From an uncultured Collinsella sp. (GTDB lineage: Bacteria > Actinomycetota > Coriobacteriia > Coriobacteriales > Coriobacteriaceae), in contig CABUBH010000030.1 of the NCBI GenBank assembly GCA_902489775.1, forward strand, positions 1 to 24,267: a stretch of DNA of 24,267 nucleotides. The letters run 5' to 3'. Both the position numbers and the translations under genes were made by a program. The notes beneath the pieces were generated by a model. That model was not told the origin of the DNA and ran no database searches. It saw only the letters and a list, made by a program, of their open reading frames with translations. Shown in pieces: positions 1 through 6,657 of this stretch (positions are counted from its first letter, which is position 1; the number at the start of each line of letters is the position of its first letter).

Positions 1-329
1 ACGATGCGGTTGTCGCCCTCGCAGCGAATGATAGTCGCGGTACCGGTCTCCACGTCATCGCGACGCGCCACAAACTCAACGCCCACGCCGGCATCCTGGA
101 GCCCTGCCACGAGCGCATCGCCAAAGGTATCGCGCCCAACAGCGCCGATCATGCACGTGCGCGCACCCATGCGCGCAGCGGCAACGGCCTGATTGGCTCC
201 CTTACCGCCGGCGTTGGTGATAAAACCGCTGCCATCGACCGTCTCGCCCGCGCGCGGCATGCGCTCGCACGCCACCGAAAGGTCCATGTTCATGCTGCCG
301 AACACCGCAACGATGCTGTGATCCGCCAT
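1..329 (-). CDS. rbsK: Ribokinase, N-terminal part (cut by window edge)
   Basis: PfkB-family sugar kinase, expected to phosphorylate D-ribose to ribose 5-phosphate in the cytoplasm. About 109 codons are visible. They begin MADHSIVAVFGSMNMDL and show the family's N-terminal landmarks: G-S-M-N-M-D near residue 11, GETV followed by the glycine motif GGKGANQAVAAARMGA, and then MIGAVGRDTFGDAL. This pattern is typical of ribokinase rather than of fructokinase or adenosine kinase, but the catalytic Asp and anion hole lie outside the window, so the exact sugar is inferred. The ATG at 329 is preceded by AGGAGG six bases upstream, which fixes the start. The gene is divergent from the acyltransferase at 517 and probably has its own promoter in the gap. 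Confidence 0.9.
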   Translation of the reverse strand, partial: MADHSIVAVFGSMNMDLSVACERMPRAGETVDGSGFITNAGGKGANQAVAAARMGARTCMIGAVGRDTFGDALVAGLQDAGVGVEFVARRDDVETGTATIIRCEGDNRI

Positions 330-394
330 GGAAACCTCCTCGCCTTCAGGCTTTGCGCCCACCGTCGACCAACGATTGTGCACTCTCGCACCCC

Positions 395-423
395 CTATAA
401 CTTTAGTCCACTTTGATGTGGAC
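395..423 (-). promoter_or_regulatory. Candidate ribokinase promoter with operator-like palindrome
   Basis: On the minus strand a TTATAG -10-like hexamer (400-395) lies 17 bp from GTCCAC (423-418). GTCCAC forms an inverted repeat with GTGGAC across a 6-bp spacer (406-423), so the palindrome covers the -35 and spacer where a LacI-type repressor might bind. The -35 is poor, so the call is tentative. Confidence 0.3.
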
Positions 424-471
424 GCGCGCTTGAGCTTGCGCCAGCAGCAAGCATTCACAGGGGCAGGCAGC

Positions 472-477
472 TACAAT
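472..477 (+). promoter_or_regulatory. Candidate -10 box for the acyltransferase gene
   Basis: TACAAT stands 39 bp upstream of the ATG at 517. It would give an mRNA leader of roughly 33 nt containing the weak ribosome site GGATGA. No convincing -35 is seen at 16-18 bp spacing, so this rests on the -10 match alone. Confidence 0.3.
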
Positions 478-516
478 GAATACGTGCTGATTATTCTCGT
501 CATTGGATGATGTTTT

Positions 517-2736
517 ATGGAACAATTCTCGCAATCGGGCTCGCGCGGTCGACGCCGCACGGGCAACGAGCCGGCGCCGCACGAACGCGTGAAGGGCGAG
601 CGCCGTGCCAACGAGCCGCGACGCACCGCAAGCCCCCATCGCGCTTCTGCCAACAACGCGGGCCGCGCCAACACTCCCGCCGCGGAGCAGACGCCTGCTC
701 GCCCCAAGTCCCGCTACATCCCTGCGCTCGACGGCCTGCGCACGCTTGCCGTCGTCGCGGTGGTGCTCTATCACCTCAACCTCACGTGGGCTCAGGGCGG
801 CCTGCTCGGCGTCACGATCTTCTTTGTGCTTTCGGGCTATCTGATCACGCGCTTGCTGCTCAACGAAGTCGCTAAGACCGGCCGCATCGACCTTAAGAGC
901 TTCTGGATTCGCCGCATCCGTCGCCTGGTCCCCGCCGTGGTAACGGTAGTGTTCGTGACCTGCGCGCTGTGCACCATTTTTAACCACGTGATGCTCACCA
1001 AGATGCGCCCCGACATCCTGCCGTCACTGCTGTTCTTCAACAACTGGTGGCAGATTGCCCAAAACGTCTCGTACTTCAATGCTCTGGGCGACCCCTCGCC
1101 GCTCACGCACTTTTGGTCGCTTTCCATCGAGGAACAGTTCTACCTGATTTGGCCGCCACTGCTGTTTGCCATGGTATCCATGCATGTGAGCAAACCCAAC
1201 ACGCGCCGCGTGGTTCTGGGCCTTGCCGCGGTATCTGCCCTCGCCATGATGGTGCTTTACAACCCCGCCGCCGACCCCAGCCGCGTGTACTACGGCACCG
1301 ACACCCGCGTGTTCTCGCTGCTGCTGGGTGCTTGGATGGCCTTTATCCCCGATTGCGACCTGGCGCCGGTGCGTCTCGCTCATCGTTTGGGGCTCAATCG
1401 CCTGGCTGGCGCCGCCAAGCGCGGCAAGAGCGCCGAGGGCAAGCCTGGCGAGAAGGCCGACGAATCAGCCGAGACCGCCCCGGCACAGCCGAGCGCCCTC
1501 GTGCGTTTTTGGTCCTCGCCCGCATCCATCGATGTGTTGGGCGTCGTGGGTCTGGTTGGCCTTGCCGCCATGGTCGCGCTCACCAACGGCTATACCGCGT
1601 TTCAGTATCGCGGAGGCACGCTGCTGTGCTCCATCCTCACACTGATGGTTATCGCGGCATGTGTGCAGCCCCAGGGTATGGTTGCACGGGCCTTGGCCGC
1701 CGAGCCGCTCGTATGGATCGGCAAGCGCTCCTACAGCATCTACCTGTGGCATTATCCGCTGTTGCTCCTCATGAACCCGGTCGCCAACATTAACGACACG
1801 CCCTGGTGGCACTATATTTTGCAGGTGCTGCTGGTGGTTGCCGCCGCCGAATGCTCCTATCGCTTTATCGAGACGCCGTTTAGAAAGGGCGCTTTTGGGC
1901 GCACCGTTTCCGAGTTCCGCGACGGCACCGCCACGCCCACCGGCTGGGTGCACGCGCATATCCCCATCTGTGCCGCTTGCGCCGTCGTGCTTGTTGTGGC
2001 GCTGGGCGGCCTGGTCTTTGTGCCCGACACATCCGCGCTGAGCGGAGAGGGCGCCGAAATCCTAAACAAGGAAGCCAAGAATGCAAAGCCTCAAGATCAG
2101 CAGGCGGCCGATGACACCGACAAAGATGACGACGGCTTCCCCGACGGAGCCTACGACCTGCTAATGATTGGCGACTCCGTGTCCCTGCGTGCCGTCGACG
2201 CCTTTGACGGCGTGTTCCCGCACAGCCATATCGATGCCGAAAAAGGCCGCCAGTTCGACGTCGGCCGCGAAACATTTGAGGGCTATATCCAGCAAAATCT
2301 TGCAGGCAGGATTGTGGTCTTTGCGCTAGGCACCAACGGCCTGGTAACCGATGATCAGATTGATGCGATCATGGCCGACGCCGGCAGCAAACGCATCGTG
2401 GTATTTGTGAACACGCGCAGCCCGCAGCCATGGGTGGGGCCCACCAACCAAGCCATCGCCAACGCCGCCACGCGCTATAAAAACGTGCGTGTTATCGACT
2501 GGTACGGATACAGCGCAAATCGCAACGACCTGTTCGACGGCGACGGCACGCATCTTTCGACCGCCGGTGTGGCCGAGTACCTTAAGCTCATCCACGATGC
2601 CGTCAAGAAGGACCTACCCGTGCACCCCGAGGACCACGTTAACGATCCGCAGCCGGCGGCTGTCAAATCCGCTGCCAACGCGCTCGTCAACGCCCTCGCC
2701 TACAAACCGCACAAGCTAGGCACCGACAACAAGTAG
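517..2736 (+). CDS. OatA-like membrane acyltransferase with C-terminal SGNH domain
   Basis: A 739-residue acyltransferase-3 protein fused to an SGNH/GDSL esterase-like domain, the layout of peptidoglycan O-acetyltransferase OatA and related polysaccharide acylases. The first 65 residues are basic, Pro/Ala-rich and presumably cytosolic. The membrane domain (about 67-470) opens with YIPALDGLRTLAVVAVVLYH, whose His86 is the family's conserved catalytic His, followed by FFVLSGYLIT and RRIRRLVPA. A charged insert (about 300-330, rich in Lys, Glu and Ala) separates two membrane helices. A last helix near 490-510 leads to an acidic linker and the outer domain: GDS with Ser554, GTNG with Asn607, and DGTHLS with Asp676 and His679, so the catalytic set looks intact. 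It probably moves acetyl groups across the membrane onto cell wall or surface glycan; the acceptor cannot be read from the sequence. It appears monocistronic. Confidence 0.88.
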   Translation: MEQFSQSGSRGRRRTGNEPAPHERVKGERRANEPRRTASPHRASANNAGRANTPAAEQTPARPKSRYIPALDGLRTLAVVAVVLYHLNLTWAQGGLLGVTIFFVLSGYLITRLLLNEVAKTGRIDLKSFWIRRIRRLVPAVVTVVFVTCALCTIFNHVMLTKMRPDILPSLLFFNNWWQIAQNVSYFNALGDPSPLTHFWSLSIEEQFYLIWPPLLFAMVSMHVSKPNTRRVVLGLAAVSALAMMVLYNPAADPSRVYYGTDTRVFSLLLGAWMAFIPDCDLAPVRLAHRLGLNRLAGAAKRGKSAEGKPGEKADESAETAPAQPSALVRFWSSPASIDVLGVVGLVGLAAMVALTNGYTAFQYRGGTLLCSILTLMVIAACVQPQGMVARALAAEPLVWIGKRSYSIYLWHYPLLLLMNPVANINDTPWWHYILQVLLVVAAAECSYRFIETPFRKGAFGRTVSEFRDGTATPTGWVHAHIPICAACAVVLVVALGGLVFVPDTSALSGEGAEILNKEAKNAKPQDQQAADDTDKDDDGFPDGAYDLLMIGDSVSLRAVDAFDGVFPHSHIDAEKGRQFDVGRETFEGYIQQNLAGRIVVFALGTNGLVTDDQIDAIMADAGSKRIVVFVNTRSPQPWVGPTNQAIANAATRYKNVRVIDWYGYSANRNDLFDGDGTHLSTAGVAEYLKLIHDAVKKDLPVHPEDHVNDPQPAAVKSAANALVNALAYKPHKLGTDNK

Positions 2737-3068
2737 CGCACCGTCAAATCCGCTTGCACCTGCAGCAAACACCCCAAGATTGCTCTTTTGAGACGGGCCC
2801 AAGAGGCTGTGGGCAAAATATGCCAAATATGAGTACTGACACCATTTTAGTAACAGGCAAAATGGCCCAAAATAGCGTCTTCTCGGTCGCTACGCCCCTT
2901 TGGACCGGCCGCAATAAAGGGTTTTGGGCTTGACAAAATTAACGTTAATGAACGGATTCATTAGTTATGTTCATTATCTTCTTCGTCTTAATTGTCACCT
3001 GTTTAGCAACAGTACTCATATTTGGCATTTTTTTCCCACACGTATATATCCAACCCTCTATATCGGGC
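2737..3068. other. AT-rich convergent intergenic region with nested inverted repeats
   Basis: This gap of about 330 bp separates two genes that point into it. The middle part (2930-3060) is clearly more AT-rich than its surroundings. It holds a TTGACA hexamer (2930-2935), a perfect 12-bp palindrome ATTAACGTTAAT (2938-2949), AATGAA/TTCATT arms (2947-2962) and ATGAAC/GTTCAT arms (2948-2974). No good -10 is spaced correctly from TTGACA, and I see no coding potential with a ribosome site. An imperfect hairpin lies near 2845-2866. No clear terminator for the acyltransferase gene is visible. Confidence 0.5.
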
Positions 3069-3104
3069 AAAAAACAGGCCGCAGCCCACGGCGGCGGCCT
3101 GTTT
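3069..3104 (-). terminator. Intrinsic terminator of the NRAMP-like gene
   Basis: Perfect 11-bp stem AAACAGGCCGC / GCGGCCTGTTT (3072-3082 with 3094-3104) with an 11-nt loop. Reading on the minus strand it is followed by a run of six T (3074-3069). It lies 18 bp past the stop codon of the minus-strand operon at 3122. Confidence 0.88.
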
Positions 3105-3121
3105 AGAGTCCAAAAGAGGTG

Positions 3122-4384
3122 CTACGCGCTGTAACCCATCGCTTGCAGAACAAACATGACGACCGTCAGCACCGTAATAACGCCGATAGTCGCCCAAGTG
3201 AGCACATTCCACACACGGCCGTTGCGGTTGGCGCCCATAATGTGTCGATCGGCGGCAATAAACACCTGGAATACCAAAACCACGGGCAGCAACACGCCGT
3301 TGATGACCTGCGAGGTCATCATAATCTGGAACAGGTCGACACCGGGCATGAGCACCAGCACGGCAGAAATGCCAATGATGGCCGTAATGATGCCGCGATA
3401 GACCGGAGCCTCGTCCCAGCTGCGGTCGGCACCGCGCTCCCAGCCAAATGCCTCGCAGATAGCGCTCGACGTAACGCCCGGCAGCACGCAAGCGGCCAAA
3501 AAGCTCGCCGCGACCAGACCCGAGGCAAACAGCACTGTGGACCACTGGCCCGCGATGGGTTCCAGCGCGCGAGCCGCATCGGCAGCGTCGCTAATCTGGA
3601 CGCCCGCCGGAAACAGCACCGTACCGGTCGTGATGATGATAAAACCGGCAATGATGTCGGCGGCAATCGAGCCGCTCACGGTATCGATGCGCTGCAGCAC
3701 GATATCGTCCTCGCCCGCATTCTTATCGACCACGTTGTTCTGTGCCAAGAAAATCATCCAGGGCGCGATGGTGGTACCGATTGTTGCAACCACAAGCGAC
3801 ACGTAGTTGGGGTCGTTTTGAATATTGGGGACGACCAAGTCGACCGCGACCTCGCCCCAGTTGGGGCCGGCCATAAAGGCGGCAACGATATAGGTCACGA
3901 ATACGCAGCTCACCAGCAGCAAAATCTTCTCGATGCGCTGGAAACTGCCCGACATGGTAAGCATCCAAACCAGCAGCGCCACAAGCGGCACCGAAATGCT
4001 CGCCGGCACGCCAAAGAGGGCAAGGCCGCTCGCGATACCCGCAAACTCCGAAATAGTCACGGCTGTGTTGGCGATCAGCAGCGCTGCCATGGCCAACACG
4101 CTTTTGCGCACGCCAAAGCGCTCGCGGATGAGTGAGGCCAGACCCTTGCCCGTCACGCAGCCGCAACGCGCCGCGGTCTCCTGCGTCACGATAAGCAGCA
4201 CGGTCATGACGGGAAGCATCCAGAGCATCTTGTACCCGTAGCTGGCGCCTGCACTGGAATACGTGGCGATGCCACCGGCATCGTTACCCGAAAGTGCCGC
4301 CAGCAGCCCGGGCCCCATAGCGCCAAAGATGGCCGCGATGGTCAGCTTTTGCTTGGCGCTATGCTTTTGCTTGGTGTTTTGCAC
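3122..4384 (-). CDS. NRAMP-related divalent metal transporter (NRMT-like, probable Mg2+/Mn2+)
   Basis: A 420-residue multi-helix protein of the SLC11/NRAMP superfamily. Helix 1 carries GPGLLAALSGNDAGGIATYS; the classic metal motif DPGN is here D35-A-G-G38, keeping the Asp but losing Pro and Asn. The helix 5 region reads TIGTTIAPWMIFLAQNNVVDK (about 202-221). The next helix (about 240-258, AGFIIITTGTVLF) aligns by eye with the NRAMP stretch that holds the metal-binding Met, and I see Ile instead. Loss of Asn and Met is a known mark of the NRAMP-related magnesium transporters described from Eggerthella lenta, so Mg2+ and perhaps Mn2+ is the likely substrate rather than Fe2+. The GTG start at 4384 has AGGTGG just upstream, overlapping the stop codon of the MgtE-like gene; the longer upstream reading lies inside that gene. 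It is second in a two-gene operon. Confidence 0.85.
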   Translation of the reverse strand: MQNTKQKHSAKQKLTIAAIFGAMGPGLLAALSGNDAGGIATYSSAGASYGYKMLWMLPVMTVLLIVTQETAARCGCVTGKGLASLIRERFGVRKSVLAMAALLIANTAVTISEFAGIASGLALFGVPASISVPLVALLVWMLTMSGSFQRIEKILLLVSCVFVTYIVAAFMAGPNWGEVAVDLVVPNIQNDPNYVSLVVATIGTTIAPWMIFLAQNNVVDKNAGEDDIVLQRIDTVSGSIAADIIAGFIIITTGTVLFPAGVQISDAADAARALEPIAGQWSTVLFASGLVAASFLAACVLPGVTSSAICEAFGWERGADRSWDEAPVYRGIITAIIGISAVLVLMPGVDLFQIMMTSQVINGVLLPVVLVFQVFIAADRHIMGANRNGRVWNVLTWATIGVITVLTVVMFVLQAMGYSA

Positions 4385-4392
4385 GCGACCAC

Positions 4393-6237
4393 CTAACCCA
4401 TGACCGACATGGCGAGCAACACCGCAGCGATGCAGTACGCCACGCACGAAATCATGACGGCAATGACGTTCATGGCGGTACCCGACGTATTGAGGTCATG
4501 CTCGTCACGCCAGAACAGCACCATCAGGTAAATCACGGCACTCATGTTGCCAATCAGGCAAACGATGGCCGCGATATTAAAGCAGCCGGTAAAGAGTTGT
4601 TCCTCAAACATGGGCGCGTCGGGAAACGCAGCGGTGCGCACCAACTGGGCGCACAGGTAGGTCACGAGCGACAGAATCAGGCCCATGCCCGTGCTCTGGA
4701 AGAAGAAACCCAGATATGGCTTAGGCTCATCGTCGTGCCCGTCGTATTCGAGGAAGTAATTCTTGACGAACGACACCATACGCGAGGCAGCCAGCAGCAC
4801 GAGCGGCATGGCGCACATGGGGAACACTACCAGGTGCGCCATGCCCAGCGCCGTTCCCAGCACCGTCGCCATGGTGCACGAGGCTATGCCCCACACGACA
4901 ACCCAGTACTGGCGATGCACAAACCAGCTGAGCACATTCGTCGAGTCATCGGACGCGCTATCGCCCGAGCCGACGCCGGCGATCTGCAGGTCTTCCTGAT
5001 GCTCCTCGGCGATAACGTCCATGGCGTCGTCGAAGGTCACGATGCCTAGGATATGACGGTTTTCGTCGCAGACGGGGATGGCAACCAGGTCGTACTTGGT
5101 CATCTCGTCCGTCACGTCTTCCTGGTCCTCGTCGGGAGACACATAGACCAGATCGCGATACGCCAGCTGGCCCAACGTGGCATCGTGGTCGGCTACGATC
5201 AACGTACGCAGCGAGAGCACGCCGGTCAGCATGCCGCTCGGGTCCTCGGTATAGACGTAGTAAACGCTCTCAAAGTCCTCGTCGAGCTTGCGAATCGCCT
5301 CGATGGCATCCCCGACCGTCGCCGTGGCGGGTAGGGAAACAAACTCCGAGGTCATGATGCGACCGGCGGTGTTGTCCTCGTAACCCAACAGGTTACGAAT
5401 TGCCTTCTCCTCTTTAACGCCCATCAGGCGCAGAAGCTTCTCGGCCTTCTCGTAATCGAGCTCATCGATCAGGTCGGCAGCGTCGTCCGGGTCCATCATG
5501 GCCAACATCGAGGATGCATCCGTGTCGGACAGACCCTCGAGCATCTCGGTCATAAGCTCGTCGTCATCGAACTCCGAGATAGCCTCGGCTGCTTGGGCGG
5601 TATCGAGCTGGGCAAACACCTGTGCACGAAGGCGCGGATCGAGCTGCTCGATAATATCGGCGATGTCGGCAGGGTGCAGCTCACCGAGCGTCTTGTGCGA
5701 TACCGAAAGCTGGATGTTCTTGGTCGAGCGGTCGAGCAGGTCCATATAGGACCAGGCAATGATATCCTCGCCGAGCGGCTTGCCCAAGTGCTTCATAAAG
5801 CTCTCGGCGACATGTTCAAGGGCAGGGCTGATCGCTCGCAGCAGGCCGCGAGCGCCCACCTCGGCACCGAGCAGGCGCAGCTGGTTTTCGCCCGACATGG
5901 AAAACTTGATATCGTTTACGCGCACGACCTTCATACCTTGCGTGTCGACGATCTGCTTGTTGAGCACGTCGCGCGCGAGCAGAAGCTCGGTCGGCTGCAG
6001 GTACGAAAAACGGATTTCGGTAGCAGACGTCTTAAGGTGCACGCCCGTCTCGTCGATACGGTCGACCCATTTACGCCAACTAATCATAAACGGCGTCTTG
6101 CCGGGACCGCGAAATGCGAGCGACGTCACGTGCGGAAAAACTTCGCCGGTAGCAATGCCAAAATCGTTCACCACGCCGAGCTTTTCGCCATCGACGTCCA
6201 AGACCGGCAATTTGAGCATCTCACTCAGATAATTCAC
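4393..6237 (-). CDS. MgtE-like protein: PRC-barrel-like N-terminus, MgtE_N, two CBS domains, divergent membrane domain
   Basis: A 614-residue protein. Residues 1-75 and about 95-135 look like two PRC-barrel-type units (LPVLDVDGEKLGVVNDF; IVDTQGMKVVRVNDIKF). Residues 183-290 are the acidic helical MgtE N domain (LHPADIADIIEQLDP, MDPDDAADLIDELD). Two CBS units follow (about 293-355 and 358-415), ending in the acidic DDAMDVIAEEHQED. In MgtE channels these parts sense cytosolic Mg2+ and close the pore. The C-terminal part (435-614) has about five membrane helices. It resembles MgtE only faintly: the GGN-x-G-x-Q signature of helix 2 is absent and the final helix has LNTSGTAMNVI where MgtE has its ion-binding Asp. 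It may therefore be a Mg-sensing regulator or subunit of the NRAMP-like transporter encoded 8 nt downstream rather than a channel itself. The start is GTG with GGGGAG upstream; ATG at residue 7 is an alternative. Confidence 0.82.
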   Translation of the reverse strand: MNYLSEMLKLPVLDVDGEKLGVVNDFGIATGEVFPHVTSLAFRGPGKTPFMISWRKWVDRIDETGVHLKTSATEIRFSYLQPTELLLARDVLNKQIVDTQGMKVVRVNDIKFSMSGENQLRLLGAEVGARGLLRAISPALEHVAESFMKHLGKPLGEDIIAWSYMDLLDRSTKNIQLSVSHKTLGELHPADIADIIEQLDPRLRAQVFAQLDTAQAAEAISEFDDDELMTEMLEGLSDTDASSMLAMMDPDDAADLIDELDYEKAEKLLRLMGVKEEKAIRNLLGYEDNTAGRIMTSEFVSLPATATVGDAIEAIRKLDEDFESVYYVYTEDPSGMLTGVLSLRTLIVADHDATLGQLAYRDLVYVSPDEDQEDVTDEMTKYDLVAIPVCDENRHILGIVTFDDAMDVIAEEHQEDLQIAGVGSGDSASDDSTNVLSWFVHRQYWVVVWGIASCTMATVLGTALGMAHLVVFPMCAMPLVLLAASRMVSFVKNYFLEYDGHDDEPKPYLGFFFQSTGMGLILSLVTYLCAQLVRTAAFPDAPMFEEQLFTGCFNIAAIVCLIGNMSAVIYLMVLFWRDEHDLNTSGTAMNVIAVMISCVAYCIAAVLLAMSVMG

Positions 6238-6442
6238 TGGTGCTCCCCATCATTATCCCTTCGGACTGCGGCCATGCCGACACGCCATCCGTGGACTTTT
6301 AGATATGTATACGCATGCGCGGGCGGCACGCCGCTCGGCGCTCACACCCCGTGCATGCGCAAGAAGCACCTGCATGGGGTCATCGACTGTATGGTCGAGG
6401 TTTGGATTTCACCTGCAACCTTTCTCTTGACCCTTGTTATCC
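6238..6442 (-). promoter_or_regulatory. Structured 5' leader of the MgtE-like/NRAMP-like operon (candidate riboswitch)
   Basis: About 205 nt separate the predicted transcription start from the GTG. The upstream half can fold into a three-way junction: outer stem GGGTCA/TGACCC (6377-6382 with 6428-6433), hairpin TCGAC/GTCGA (6383-6387 with 6394-6398) and arm GGTT/AACC (6399-6402 with 6417-6420). Downstream, two GCATGCGC copies (about 6313-6320 and 6353-6360) bracket a GC-rich hairpin. I do not see the M-box or the yybP-ykoY manganese riboswitch consensus. The folding is by eye only, and control by Mg2+ or Mn2+ is inference from the genes served. Confidence 0.4.
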
Positions 6443-6448
6443 GCAGTA

Positions 6449-6457
6449 ACTATAGCA
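6449..6457 (-). promoter_or_regulatory. Extended -10 promoter of the metal-transport operon
   Basis: On the minus strand TG-C-TATAGT (6457-6449) is a good extended -10 element, which can work without a strong -35. It predicts transcription from about 6442 and hence a leader near 205 nt. Confidence 0.45.
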
Positions 6458-6592
6458 TCAGCATCGCGCCCTGGCGCCAAATTTATGCTCCAAACATCGC
6501 AGGCATACCAAACACCGACGCATCCGTGACATGGTCTTTAGGGACGCTCTTCAACGGCTCGTCGACAGGGCGCTCTTTGCGAGCGGCCGAAA
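6458..6592. other. Intergenic stretch without a recognised gene
   Basis: Between the metal-operon promoter and the repeat at 6593. Short reading frames on both strands lack ribosome sites and recognisable motifs. A GGCGCC-rich patch at 6466-6478 lies just upstream of the extended -10. I see nothing else. Confidence 0.4.
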
Positions 6593-6657
6593 GGGCTGTC
6601 CCAAACTGCCGACAGAAAAGGAACGTCCCAAGTGCCACATCGCACCCCCAATGACTA
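6593..6657. repeat. Dispersed TGTCCCC repeat, short degenerate copy (copy 1)
   Basis: Contains the module TGCCG-N-CAG-AAAAGGAACGTCCC-AAGTGCC and ends in CCCCAATGACTACTC. The same module occurs at 18754-18785 and, inverted, at 15038-15068. The internal GGGACAGTC hairpin seen in the other copies is missing here. Its right edge includes the stop codon (6655-6657) of the NodB-like gene. Confidence 0.7.

Noticed and set aside
2924..3106. Possible 60-codon gene in the AT-rich gap
   Set aside because: TTG start without a ribosome site, no motif, and its 3' end runs through the terminator of the convergent operon.
3119..4135. Plus-strand open frame of 338 codons
   Set aside because: Antisense to the NRAMP-like gene; its His/Gln/Asp-rich composition is that of a reverse reading.
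6238..6442. M-box or manganese (yybP-ykoY) riboswitch
   Set aside because: The conserved sequence blocks of these classes were not found; only generic structure can be supported.
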